A stretch of 64,000 bases of DNA from Cupriavidus yeoncheonensis (lineage in GTDB: Bacteria > Pseudomonadota > Gammaproteobacteria > Burkholderiales > Burkholderiaceae): contig NZ_CAJPUY010000008.1 of NCBI RefSeq assembly GCF_905397275.1, positions 224,492 to 288,491 of the forward strand. Reading direction: 5' to 3'. Numbering within the stretch: the stretch's first letter is position 1; each line of letters begins with the position of its first letter. A program made the translations under genes and the position numbers. The notes below the pieces were generated by a model that searched no databases, was not told where the DNA came from, and saw only the letters and a program-made list of their open reading frames with translations. This document shows, in pieces, positions 8,923-17,849 of this stretch.

Positions 8923-9858
8923 ATGGCAAAGGCACGCGAGACGCCGGAACGGCTGGCCAAGGAAATCACGTTGCGGCAGTTCCGCTACTTTGTCGCGGCG
9001 GCGGAAACAGGCCAGTTCTCGATGGCCGCGACCGCCGAGCATGTGTCGCAATCGGCCATTACCAACGCCGTGCTGACACTGGAGCAGCGGCTGGCGGTGC
9101 GGCTCTTTGACCGCCTGCCCCACGGCGTGGCGCTGACCGCCGAAGGCCACCTGTTCCACCAGCATGCGCGGCAGATCCTCGATTCGGTCGAGGACGCCCT
9201 GCGCGAGCCCAGGTTCCAGGTCCATGGGCTGAAAGGCAGCGTGCGGCTGGCGGCGTCCTATACGGTGCTGGGCTATTTCCTGCCCGGCCTGCTGGCGCGC
9301 TTTCGCACCAACTACCCCGACATCGACCTCGACCTGCAGGACATGGACCGCCCCGAGATCGAGCGGGCCGTGCTGTCGGGGGATATCGAACTCGGCATCG
9401 GGCTGCTCTCCAACCTGGAGCGGCCGCAGCGCTTTGCCCGTCACACGCTGATCCGCTCGCGGCGACAGCTATGGACCTCGGCCACGCACCCGCTGCTGGC
9501 CATCGAACGCCCTTCGCTGCGCGATATCGCGGCCTACCCGTACATCCTCATCACGGTGGACGAGGCCGAGTCGTCGACGCTGCGGTACTGGCGCAGCCGC
9601 AAGCTGGCGCCCAACATCGCGTTCCGCACCAGTTCGATGGAGGGGTTGCGCGGGCTGGTCGCGCATGGCTTCGGCGTCACGGTGCTGTCCGACATGGTGT
9701 ACCGCCCGTGGTCGCTGGAAGGCCGGCAGATCGCCGCACGGCCGATCGCCGACGCGGTGCCGGACATGGAAGTCGGCATGCTGTGGCAGCCCGGGCGCAA
9801 ACTGGAAAAGCCGGCCGATGCACTGCGGGAGTTCCTGATCCACGCGTGCGGAAGCTGA
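8923..9858 (+). CDS. LysR-family transcriptional regulator, divergent from the oxidoreductase
   Basis: A 311-residue LysR protein. The winged helix-turn-helix spans about residues 17-75 (LRQFRYFVAAAETGQFSMAA, SQSAITNAVLTLEQRL, LFDRLPHGVALTAEG). The rest is a periplasmic-binding-protein-like effector domain. It starts 120 bp from the divergent oxidoreductase gene, the classic arrangement for a LysR protein and its target, so control of 2-oxoacid oxidation is inferred. GGAGG lies just before the ATG. The effector is unknown. Confidence 0.93.
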   Translation: MAKARETPERLAKEITLRQFRYFVAAAETGQFSMAATAEHVSQSAITNAVLTLEQRLAVRLFDRLPHGVALTAEGHLFHQHARQILDSVEDALREPRFQVHGLKGSVRLAASYTVLGYFLPGLLARFRTNYPDIDLDLQDMDRPEIERAVLSGDIELGIGLLSNLERPQRFARHTLIRSRRQLWTSATHPLLAIERPSLRDIAAYPYILITVDEAESSTLRYWRSRKLAPNIAFRTSSMEGLRGLVAHGFGVTVLSDMVYRPWSLEGRQIAARPIADAVPDMEVGMLWQPGRKLEKPADALREFLIHACGS

Positions 9859-9933
9859 CTGGCCGGCGGCCCGCAGCCTCCTCCCTTTGGCTGGGGCTCA
9901 ACCTTTCGTCGCATACCGCACTCCGGGCCCCGA

Positions 9934-9985
9934 AACCCGTTTCATCAGGAGAATGGCGGCCCCCTTGCGCCTGATGAAATGGGTT
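9934..9985. repeat. 16-bp inverted repeat upstream of the Crp/Fnr-type gene
   Basis: AACCCGTTTCATCAGG (9934-9949) is repeated in reverse complement at 9970-9985 with one mismatch, around a 20-nt spacer. No T run follows, so it is not a normal terminator. It lies between the LysR stop codon and the regulator gene and may be an operator or an mRNA leader hairpin. Confidence 0.6.
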
Positions 9986-10093
9986 CTAAGCCCTTCAGCC
10001 AATGTTCGTCTTCGTACAGAACGCGCTTAATGTGCCCACGGGCCGGCACCAGACCGGCAAGAACCTTGCAACGTCGGATACGGGGAGCGCGGG

Positions 10094-10819
10094 ATGGAAA
10101 TTTCCAGGACAGGTGGCAACAACCTGCTGTTGCGACAGCTTCCGGAATCGGAATGGGCGGCACTCAAGCCTTGTCTGGAAGCCGTGGCGCTGCGTAGCGG
10201 GCAATTGCTCTGCGATGCCGGCCAGCGCGTGCGGCACGTCTATTTTCCGAAAGAGGGCGTGGTTTCGCTGCTGTCGCTCCATGCCGACGGCTCCAGCGTG
10301 GAACTGGCGGCGGTCGGCAACGAAGGCCTGGTCGGCCTGCCCGCGCTGACCGGCGCGGAATCCATGCCGCAGCGGTGCGAAGTCAGCCATCCGGGCACGA
10401 GCTGGCGCATAGCCGCCGGCGACCTGCGCGAGCTCTACCCGCGGCTGCCGCAGATGCAACGGCTGGTCATGCGGTACATGCAGCTGCTGCTGACGCAAGT
10501 CGGCCAGACCGCGGCATGCATCTGCCACCGGACCCTGATGGAGCAGCTTTGCCGCTGGATCCTGCAGACGCTGGACCGGCTCCAGAGCAACGAGCTGCGC
10601 ATCACGCAGCAGCGCATCGCCGAGATGCTCGGCGTGCGCCGCGAGGGCGTCACGGAAGCCATGGGCAAGCTGCAGAACCTGCGGCTGATCGAGCATACGC
10701 GCGGCCGGATCATCGTGATCGACAGGACCGGACTGGAGTCCATCTCCGGCGAGGCTTATACGATCGTCTCGACGGAAGTGCGGCGACTGGTCGGTGATGC
10801 CAGGGAGATGGCGCGCTGA
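10094..10819 (+). CDS. Crp/Fnr-family transcriptional regulator
   Basis: A 241-residue regulator. Residues about 10-125 form a cyclic-nucleotide-binding beta roll (VYFPKEGVVSLLS, GSSVELAAVGNEGLVGLPAL). Residues about 150-225 form a winged helix (LRITQQRIAEMLGVRREGVTEA, then the wing LIEHTRGRIIVID). The N-terminus lacks the clustered cysteines of Fnr, so it is not an oxygen sensor of that kind. The phosphate-binding Arg of cAMP-binding Crp is not evident either. The ligand is unknown. A long leader with an inverted repeat precedes it. Confidence 0.92.
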   Translation: MEISRTGGNNLLLRQLPESEWAALKPCLEAVALRSGQLLCDAGQRVRHVYFPKEGVVSLLSLHADGSSVELAAVGNEGLVGLPALTGAESMPQRCEVSHPGTSWRIAAGDLRELYPRLPQMQRLVMRYMQLLLTQVGQTAACICHRTLMEQLCRWILQTLDRLQSNELRITQQRIAEMLGVRREGVTEAMGKLQNLRLIEHTRGRIIVIDRTGLESISGEAYTIVSTEVRRLVGDAREMAR

Positions 10820-11270
10820 TCCGCTGATAGTTCCGGATGAGCACCGAGATTTCCGTTCTCCATCAGGCATTTTGCCGCCGCTCAGCAGTTCCTTATTGCG
10901 GCGGCCCAGCCCCTTTGGCTGCGGGAATTGCCCCTGAACTCTCTTTGGCCGAAAAGTCCAACATTTCCGGATGGTGGGGGCGGGATTGTTGCCCCCTAAC
11001 CGGCTTGTATCAGAGCACGCCCTTCTTCTTGTAGAAGTCCTCGGTAGCCTGGGCGAGTGGGATTGGGCAACTGGACAAGCACTCGGGGTGTGTTCAGCGT
11101 CGGGCCGTAGTCGGCCAGTTTCCGCCAGTCGCCATCTCCATCGCACGGTCATTCGAGCGACTGCTCCGCTCTAACAGTGGCAGTTCACGGGCGGACCGCT
11201 TCAGGCTCTCATCGGCCATTTCCGACGGATCCCAACCTGCTCGTCTGCCTGTGCGCGCCCCAGTAGCCCA
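10820..11270. other. non-coding stretch with a possible degraded gene end
   Basis: About 450 bp with no intact gene. On the minus strand 11060-11010 reads AQATEDFYKKKGVL followed by a stop. This looks like the C-terminus of a solute-binding protein, but no frame continues upstream, so it may be a leftover of a deleted gene. The rest shows nothing I can name. Confidence 0.35.
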
Positions 11271-12155
11271 TCATTCCATGTGAGCTTCGAGAATATCGAT
11301 CATGCGTTGGGCTAGCGGTGAAAGATAGGCTCCCGCGCGCGACATCACACCTACGCATCGGCCCAGGTCGAGCGCATCCGTCTGCAATGCAATGGGACGC
11401 AGGCCCGCGCTGTCGCCGGTGGATCCTGCGATGCTAAGCATTTCGGTGCCGCGCACCAGCTCGAACAGTGACGTGTTACCGAAATCGGTCTCAACGCGGA
11501 GGATCGGTCTGGGTAGGCCGAGGTCGGCAAATGCAGCGTCGATCTGCTGGCGGATCGGCAAGTGGGCGCTCGGCAGGAGCCACTGCTGGCCAACGAGATC
11601 CTCCAGCGTGAGATTGTGCTGACGCTGCAGGGGATGGTTCTCGTCAGCCACCACCGCCGGCCTGTCAGTAAACAGTTCGCGTGATGCCAGCGCCGGATTC
11701 ACCTGGCGCGGCAGAGGGGCGACGGCAAGGTCGAGTTCCCCCGCCTCGAGCAGGTCCATCAACTCGCGTGCCATGCGCATCGTCAGGCGCAGCCGCGCCA
11801 CGGGCCGCTCGCGTATCAGTTGCCGGCACGCACCCAGCACCAGCGCGTTGGGCATCGATGGCGAATAGCCAAGCCGGAGCACGCCCTGTTCGCCGGTCTG
11901 GATGCCGCGCATTTCCTTGATCGCATCCTCGTACTCGAGCCGGATGCGGCGCGCCCTATCCAGAAAGACAGCGCCTGCCTGCGTGACGCGCATGCCAAGC
12001 GCGGTGCGTTCGAACAGCGGCACGCCCAGTTGCGCCTCCACGCGCTGCACCGCCTTGGTCAGTGCCGGCTGGCTCATGTCCAGCGCCTCCGCCGCTCGCC
12101 CGATGCCGCCGTGGGTGCTCACGGCCAGCACGTACTCTATATCGCGAGTCTCCAT
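11271..12155 (-). CDS. LysR-family transcriptional regulator, divergent from the acid-CoA operon
   Basis: A 294-residue LysR protein with N-terminal helix-turn-helix (IEYVLAVSTHGGIGRAAEAL, SQPALTKAVQRVEAQLGVPL) and an effector-binding domain. The gene is divergent from the acyl-CoA synthetase operon, with about 110 bp between them. That gap contains a 7-bp inverted repeat TGCCCAG/CTGGGCA (12175-12181 and 12224-12230). Regulation of the neighbouring operon by a carboxylic-acid or CoA-ester inducer is inferred from position only. Confidence 0.93.
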   Translation of the reverse strand: METRDIEYVLAVSTHGGIGRAAEALDMSQPALTKAVQRVEAQLGVPLFERTALGMRVTQAGAVFLDRARRIRLEYEDAIKEMRGIQTGEQGVLRLGYSPSMPNALVLGACRQLIRERPVARLRLTMRMARELMDLLEAGELDLAVAPLPRQVNPALASRELFTDRPAVVADENHPLQRQHNLTLEDLVGQQWLLPSAHLPIRQQIDAAFADLGLPRPILRVETDFGNTSLFELVRGTEMLSIAGSTGDSAGLRPIALQTDALDLGRCVGVMSRAGAYLSPLAQRMIDILEAHME

Positions 12156-12264
12156 TACTCATTCCTGTTGGTTATGCCCAGATTCCTATTGCGACATTGT
12201 GGCGATGATTCGCATCTTACAGACTGGGCACACCACCACCAGACAGGTTTGCAAGGAGACATCC

Positions 12265-13818
12265 ATGACGTTCGCCTATTTCCTCAGGCGCTCCGCCCGC
12301 TATTGGGGCAACCATCCAGCCGTGCTGTACCGGGACCGCGTGCTGACCTATCGTGAGCTCGATGAGCGTTCCACGCGGCTGGCCAACGCCCTGCTGGCGT
12401 TGGGATTGCGCACGGGAGACCGCGTGGCGATACAGTCGCGCAACTGCCCGGAAGTCGTGGAGATCGAATGCGCGCTGTACAAGGCCGGACTGGTCAAGGC
12501 CGCGCTGAATCCACGCTTCACGGCAAGCGAGGCATCCGATGTCGTCGAAAACTGCACCCCGCGCGTAATGATCGCGGGCCCCGGCTATACGGATTACTCG
12601 CGCGAATCGCGTGGATTTGGCTGCGTCGAGCACTTCTTTGCGATCTCGGGCGCGCCAGCCGGCTACGGGACCTACGAAGCGCTGATCGAGGGTGGCGCCA
12701 CCACGGCCATCGACTACGTGCCAAAGCCTGATGACCTGGCCGTGCTTCACTTCTCGTCAGGTTCCACCGGCAAGATCAAGGCGGCGATGCAGAGCTACGG
12801 CAACAGGCTGGCATCGATGCGCAAGATGATCCTGAGCATGGACCATCCGGCACGGCCCGGCGACCGCCTGGCGCTGATCGGGCCGATCACGCATGCGTCC
12901 GGGATGCTGATGCAGCCGTACCTGTTTCTTGGTGCAACGCTGGTGCTGTTCGAGAAATTCGAGCCGGCCCACTTCCTGGCCGAGGTGCCGCGCCTGAGGC
13001 TGACCCACGTGTTCATGGTACCCGCCATGATCAACATGCTGCTGGCCGAGCCCGCGCTGGCCACGGCGGACCTGGGCAGCCTCAGGACGCTGGCCTACGG
13101 TGCCGCGCCGATGGCGCCCGCGCGCATTCGCGAAGCGTGGGAACGCATCGGCCCGATCCTCTCACAGGGCTATGGCGCCAGCGAATCCACATCGGGCGTC
13201 ACGCGCTTGTCCACGGCCGACCACGCCGACGCCATCGCACGGCACCCCGGGCGGCTCGCGTCGTGCGGCCGTGCGCTGGGCGAAACCGAAGTACGCGTCG
13301 TCGACGAACGCGGCGAGGAAGTCAGCGGCGACGACATCGGCGAACTCGTGATTCGCGGTGCGGACGTCTTCCAGGGCTACTGGGGCGAACCCGATCTCAC
13401 GCATGAGGTGCTGGTCGACGGCTGGCTGCGCACAGGCGACCTCGCGCGCGTGGATACCGACGGCTACCTGTACCTCGTCGATCGCAAGAAGGACATGATC
13501 ATCTCGGGCGGCTTCAACGTGTATCCGACCGAAGTGGAAGCCACGCTGTACCAGCATCCCGACGTGATGGAGGCATGCGTGATCAGCGTGCCCGATGAAA
13601 CCTGGGGCGAGAGCGTCAAGGCCGTGGTAGCGCTGCGGCCTGGCCGGAAAGCCAGCGCCGCCGAGCTGATCGGCCACTGCCGCGCGCGCATTGCCGACTA
13701 CAAGTCGCCGCGCTCGGTGGACTTCGTCGCGGAGCTGCCCAAGAACGCCAGTGGCAAGGTCGCGCGCAAGCTTGTGCGCGAGCAGTACTGGCTGGGCGCC
13801 AGCCGACGCGTCAACTGA
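12265..13818 (+). CDS. AMP-dependent acyl-CoA synthetase/ligase
   Basis: Activates a carboxylic acid to its CoA thioester via an acyl-adenylate. 517 residues with all core motifs of the ANL superfamily: the P-loop VLHFSSGSTGKIKAA, the adenine-binding YGASEST, the hinge region WLRTGDLARVDTDGYLYLVD and the C-terminal catalytic lysine in PKNASGKVARK. ATG at 12265 follows AAGGAG by 6 nt; a longer upstream frame would run through the divergent promoter. First gene of an operon with an acyl-CoA dehydrogenase (9 bp later) and a Bug receptor, so its substrate is probably the acid that receptor captures. The substrate is unknown. Confidence 0.93.
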   Translation: MTFAYFLRRSARYWGNHPAVLYRDRVLTYRELDERSTRLANALLALGLRTGDRVAIQSRNCPEVVEIECALYKAGLVKAALNPRFTASEASDVVENCTPRVMIAGPGYTDYSRESRGFGCVEHFFAISGAPAGYGTYEALIEGGATTAIDYVPKPDDLAVLHFSSGSTGKIKAAMQSYGNRLASMRKMILSMDHPARPGDRLALIGPITHASGMLMQPYLFLGATLVLFEKFEPAHFLAEVPRLRLTHVFMVPAMINMLLAEPALATADLGSLRTLAYGAAPMAPARIREAWERIGPILSQGYGASESTSGVTRLSTADHADAIARHPGRLASCGRALGETEVRVVDERGEEVSGDDIGELVIRGADVFQGYWGEPDLTHEVLVDGWLRTGDLARVDTDGYLYLVDRKKDMIISGGFNVYPTEVEATLYQHPDVMEACVISVPDETWGESVKAVVALRPGRKASAAELIGHCRARIADYKSPRSVDFVAELPKNASGKVARKLVREQYWLGASRRVN

Positions 13819-13827
13819 GGAGCCACC

Positions 13828-15003
13828 ATGTTCGACCATCTGCCCAATCCTGTACTGATCGAGACGCGTGCGGCCATCCGGCGCTTTGTCGAAAACGAAC
13901 TGCTGCCGATCGAACGCGAGCTGAACCTAGGCGCCGAAGACCCATGGCCACGCGAAGTGTTGCGCAAGGTCTGGCGCCGTTCCAGCGAACTCGGGCTCTA
14001 TGCGGCCTGCCTGCCCGTGGAACTGGGCGGCAAGGGCCTCAATATCGCGGAACAATGTGCGCTGAAGGCCGACCTCGCCGCCAGCGGCGCGGTCCTGGCG
14101 CCGCATGTGCTTGGCGACCTCGGAGGGCCGCCGCGCGTGGGCAACATGCTCAAGTACGCGACGCCCGACCAGCTTGCGCGCTACTTCCAGCCCGTGATCC
14201 GCGGCGAGAAGTCGACGTGCTTCGCGCTGACCGAGCCGCATTCGGGCTCCGACGCGCAGAGCATCCGTACGAGTGCCGTTTCCGATGGCGACGACCTGAT
14301 TGTCAACGGGCAGAAGCACTACATCAGCGGGGCACCGTTCGCCGACTTTGCCATCGTCATGTGCGTAACCGATGCCACCACCACGCCACCGTCGATCACG
14401 GCCGTGCTGGTCGATCTCGATCTGCCTGGCGTGACCGTCAGTACGGAATACGTGCCCATGTCAGGCCAGCATATCGACGGCGATATCCGCTTCGACAATG
14501 TACGCGTGCCACGCGCGAACATCTTCGGCGGCGAGGGCCAGGGCTTCAGGCTCGGCATGTCTCGCATCAACGTGAACCGCTTGCTGCATTGCCCTTCGAT
14601 GCTCGGCCTCGCCATGCGTGCCTACCAGGCGTCGGTGGAATACGCAGGCATGCGCCGCCAGTTTGGCGGGCCGATCGCGCGCTTCCAGGCCATCCAGCAC
14701 ATGCTGGCCGATATGGCCGCCGCGCTTTGGGCGTGCGAAAGCATGATCGCACAGACGGCAATGCTGGCCGATGCCGGTGCCGACCTGCGCATGAAGGCGG
14801 CCGCGTGCAAGCTGTTCGTGTCCGAACGCTGCTTCGAGGTGGCCGACAAGGCCGTGCAGATTCACGGCAACGTGGGCGTAACGCGCGGCCATCCAGTGGA
14901 GCAGACCTGGCGCAAGTTGCGGATGTTCCGCATCTTCACGGGCACCAGCGAAATCCAGCGCAATACGATCGCCAGGGCGATCCTCGATCCGGGCACGGCG
15001 TGA
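13828..15003 (+). CDS. acyl-CoA dehydrogenase
   Basis: FAD enzyme that introduces a 2,3-double bond into an acyl-CoA. 391 residues, normal length. The conserved FAD and substrate region CFALTEPHSGSDAQSIRT and the C-terminal RIFTGTSEIQRNTIAR are clear. The family's catalytic glutamate is often in the C-terminal region; here HPVEQTWRKLRMFRIFTGTSE is the relevant stretch. It follows the acyl-CoA synthetase by 9 bp with GAGGAG as ribosome site, so the two probably act in sequence on the same acid. Chain length and branching of the substrate cannot be told. Confidence 0.93.
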   Translation: MFDHLPNPVLIETRAAIRRFVENELLPIERELNLGAEDPWPREVLRKVWRRSSELGLYAACLPVELGGKGLNIAEQCALKADLAASGAVLAPHVLGDLGGPPRVGNMLKYATPDQLARYFQPVIRGEKSTCFALTEPHSGSDAQSIRTSAVSDGDDLIVNGQKHYISGAPFADFAIVMCVTDATTTPPSITAVLVDLDLPGVTVSTEYVPMSGQHIDGDIRFDNVRVPRANIFGGEGQGFRLGMSRINVNRLLHCPSMLGLAMRAYQASVEYAGMRRQFGGPIARFQAIQHMLADMAAALWACESMIAQTAMLADAGADLRMKAAACKLFVSERCFEVADKAVQIHGNVGVTRGHPVEQTWRKLRMFRIFTGTSEIQRNTIARAILDPGTA

Positions 15004-15084
15004 TCGCCTGCCCGAACAGCTGCCACAACAAACCGCGGCGGTGGTGCCGGAAACAGGCATGCCGCCGTATCACAGGAGACAACC

Positions 15085-16083
15085 ATGAATCGTCGACAGT
15101 GGCTTGCCACGGCAGGCGCTGCGGCCGGTGCCGCGACATTGAATGGCGTAATGAGCCGCGTCGCCAGCGCGGCGGCACCCTATCCGTCGCGTCCGATCCG
15201 GCTGATCGTGCCATTCATCGCGGGAACAGCGCCCGATGCGACGGCACGCTCGATTGCCGCCGAGCTGGCCCCCATACTAGGCCAGCCGCTGGTGGTGGAA
15301 AACGTCGGGGGCGCGGGCGGCATCATCGGCGCGCGCGCGCTCAAGCGTGCCGAACCTGATGGCTACACACTAGGGGTGCTGGCCAACCAGCATGTGATCA
15401 ACGTGCATTTGTATCGCCAGCAGCCATATGACGCGGTCCGGGATTTCACGGCGATCTCCGCGCTGTCAGGCGGCCCCGTCGTGCTGGCCGTTCCATCCTC
15501 GTCGCCATACAGGACGGCGCGCGAACTGATCGACGCGATACGCAGGCAGCCCGCGGGGCTGAACTACGGCTCCGGCGGCAAGGGCAGCGTGTCCCACCTG
15601 GCGGTGGAAATGCTGTTCCACCAGACGCGGACCAGCGCCGTCCATATTCCCTACAAGGGCGCCAGCGAGATCGTGACGGCCATGATGAGCGGACAGACGC
15701 AGTTTGGCATGCCCGTGCTGGCCACTGCCGTCCCGTTCCTGCGCAACGGTCAGATCCGTGCACTGGCGGTGTCCTCGGCCGCGCGGTCGATCTACTTTCC
15801 CGAGGTACCGACGCTGGCGGAATCCCTGCCATCGGGCTTCGTGCTCGACAACTGGAGCGGACTGTTCGCCCCGGCCGGCTTGCCGGCGCCGCTGACGAAG
15901 AAGCTGTTCGACGCCATGGCCGCGCTGCAGGCAAGCGGAAAACTCGATGCGTCGGTGAAGGCGAACGGAGGGGAGATTCGCAGGAGCGCGTCGTCCGCCG
16001 AGTTCGCGCACCTGGTGGCAGCCGAGAACTTGCGCTACGGAAAGCTGATCGGCGAGATCGGGATGCGGGGCGAGGCGGGATAG
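15085..16083 (+). CDS. Bug-family (TctC-like) periplasmic solute receptor
   Basis: Binds a carboxylate in the periplasm, usually for a tripartite tricarboxylate transporter. 332 residues. The signal sequence MNRRQWLATAGAAAGAATL has a twin-arginine look. The mature part opens with YPSRPIRLIVPFIAGTAPD and contains VVENVGGAGGIIGA and PYKGASEIVTAMMSGQTQ, typical of Bug proteins. No TctA or TctB membrane gene is nearby, which is usual for Burkholderiales Bug genes. It is the third gene of the acid-activation operon and suggests the pathway substrate is a carboxylate. Confidence 0.93.
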   Translation: MNRRQWLATAGAAAGAATLNGVMSRVASAAAPYPSRPIRLIVPFIAGTAPDATARSIAAELAPILGQPLVVENVGGAGGIIGARALKRAEPDGYTLGVLANQHVINVHLYRQQPYDAVRDFTAISALSGGPVVLAVPSSSPYRTARELIDAIRRQPAGLNYGSGGKGSVSHLAVEMLFHQTRTSAVHIPYKGASEIVTAMMSGQTQFGMPVLATAVPFLRNGQIRALAVSSAARSIYFPEVPTLAESLPSGFVLDNWSGLFAPAGLPAPLTKKLFDAMAALQASGKLDASVKANGGEIRRSASSAEFAHLVAAENLRYGKLIGEIGMRGEAG

Positions 16084-16128
16084 TACGCCTGTCAGGCACA
16101 AAGCCGGAAGGTCCGGGAAGCTGTACTG

Positions 16129-16172
16129 CACCCTGAAGGTTGAACACCCGTTCAATCTTCAGGGTGTTTTTT
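16129..16172 (+). terminator. intrinsic terminator after the acid-CoA operon
   Basis: CACCCTGAAGGTTGAA and its near-perfect complement (one G-T type mismatch) form a 16-bp stem around a short loop, followed by TTTTTT. It ends the operon that begins at 12265. Confidence 0.9.
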
Positions 16173-16352
16173 ATGACGAAGTACAGTGAGAGCTTCAGCC
16201 TGGTTGCCTCACGGACGACAAGACCGAACCGGCGACTCGTTCATTCCCGACGGCTATGGCTTTATGCCTGCCACGCAATTGCCGGGTATCCGCCACACCC
16301 CGCATCCTCCTGGCAACGCGCTGGTCGAAGCGCGGGCAACGGAGGAGACAAG

Positions 16353-17732
16353 GTGCGGTTCCCATTTCCCATCGGCAGGACCGGCGCTCGGCGCCATTGT
16401 GCAATCACCGCTGCGGCATTGCTGGCCGCGTCGTCGGCGGCAACATCAGCGCAGCCGCAAGCTGCCATATCGGCAGCAGACGCGACGTCGATTGCGACGC
16501 CAGACCCCGCAGCCGGAATCATGCAAGGTTTTCCGCCATCCGCCGACAGACAGGTCAACAATACCAACGCGTTTCACTACCCATACATGCGCTGGGCCTT
16601 CCGGCACACGCGCGAACTGTCGCCCACGGCAGGCATCCGGCGTTCGGCACGGCCCCAGCCCATGCCGGTGCAATCAGTTAAGGGCCTGGACCTGGTCAGC
16701 TTTGAGCTCGATGGCAAGACCATCCGGATTGACGAATATTTGCGCCAGACCCACACCGATGGCTTCATCGTGCTGCACGAAGGGCGCATCGTCTATGAGC
16801 GCTACTTCGACGGTTTCGGCGTTGACCAGTTGCACATCTGGGCATCGATGACCAAATCGCTGACCGGACTGCTGGCCGCCATGCTTGTCGACGAGGGCAA
16901 GCTCGATCCGCAAGCCACATTGTCCACATACGTGCCCGAACTGGCTGGCACCCCATTCGGAGACGCCACCGTCCAGCAGAACCTCGATATGGAGGTAGCC
17001 GTCGCCTATCCGGAGCACCTTCCACCGGATCTTGCCTTGTTCGGCGCGGTGGGTATCCTGCCGCGCCGTGAAGGTGCTCCGGACAGTATCTATGCCTTCC
17101 TGAAGGTCCCCATCCCGGCCGCTGACAAGACAGGCGGCGATGTCTGGTACTACCAGAACGGCTCGCCCGAAGCCGTGGCCTGGGCCCTGCGCCGCATCAC
17201 CGGCAAGTCGTGGGCGCAGCTCGTCTCCGAACGCATCTGGTCTCACTTTGCCGAGGATGACGCGAGTGTCCAGATCGACCGCCTTGGCACCGAGATGGCC
17301 AGCGGCGGGTTCAGCAGCACGCTGCGCGATGCGGCCCGTTTTGCCGAGTTCGTCAGACTGGCACAGGCGCAGCGCTTGCCAGGCCATGTTGCCGATGCCG
17401 TTCGCATCGCTCTGCAGCCCGGCCGCAACCAGGCCCGGTTCGCGCGAGGCAACCTGGCGGCCGGCCGGCAGGGCTACGCCTATCGCGACTACTGGTACCA
17501 ACGTAACGATGGCGATGGTTCGGTGGAAGCCGGCGGCCGTTTTGGCCAGAAGATCTATATCAACCCGCGCCGGGCACTGACCATCGTCAAGTTCTCGTCG
17601 AACCCTGACACCGCGCCACGTGCTACCAGCGCTGGCGACAACCGGCAGGCGGCAGCACCGCGCCGGCTGCTCGAATCCTCCGAGACGTTCGCCCTGGCCG
17701 CGCAGGCCATCTACGGCGCCATCGCGCGCTGA
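16353..17732 (+). CDS. exported serine hydrolase of the beta-lactamase / 6-aminohexanoate-dimer hydrolase type
   Basis: A 459-residue enzyme of the class C beta-lactamase fold, a group that includes esterases and the nylon-oligomer hydrolase NylB. The nucleophile motif SxxK is SMTK in HIWASMTKSLTGLL, the YxN motif is in VWYYQNGSPEAV, and GGRFGQKIYINP takes the place of the KTG box. GTG at 16353 is preferred: GGAGGAG lies 5 nt before it and it opens a signal peptide (VRFPFPIGRTGARRHCAITAAALLAASSA shortened here to its features: basic start, hydrophobic core, AQA-type cleavage). Earlier in-frame starts overlap the terminator. The natural substrate is unknown; an ester or amide is likely. Confidence 0.88.
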   Translation: MRFPFPIGRTGARRHCAITAAALLAASSAATSAQPQAAISAADATSIATPDPAAGIMQGFPPSADRQVNNTNAFHYPYMRWAFRHTRELSPTAGIRRSARPQPMPVQSVKGLDLVSFELDGKTIRIDEYLRQTHTDGFIVLHEGRIVYERYFDGFGVDQLHIWASMTKSLTGLLAAMLVDEGKLDPQATLSTYVPELAGTPFGDATVQQNLDMEVAVAYPEHLPPDLALFGAVGILPRREGAPDSIYAFLKVPIPAADKTGGDVWYYQNGSPEAVAWALRRITGKSWAQLVSERIWSHFAEDDASVQIDRLGTEMASGGFSSTLRDAARFAEFVRLAQAQRLPGHVADAVRIALQPGRNQARFARGNLAAGRQGYAYRDYWYQRNDGDGSVEAGGRFGQKIYINPRRALTIVKFSSNPDTAPRATSAGDNRQAAAPRRLLESSETFALAAQAIYGAIAR

Positions 17733-17849
17733 CCCTGGACGACATACCACCTGGCGGCCTTGCGTGCACCCGCGCCGGGCACACGCTTCGCGTGCGGTGC
17801 CGCCTGCCGCGCCATCCACAAATAAATCGACAAAGAGGAGACCAGCAGA

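Noticed and set aside
16140..16352. Longer N-terminus for the serine hydrolase starting at 16140
   Set aside because: The ATG lies inside the preceding terminator hairpin, and the added residues have no signal-peptide character.
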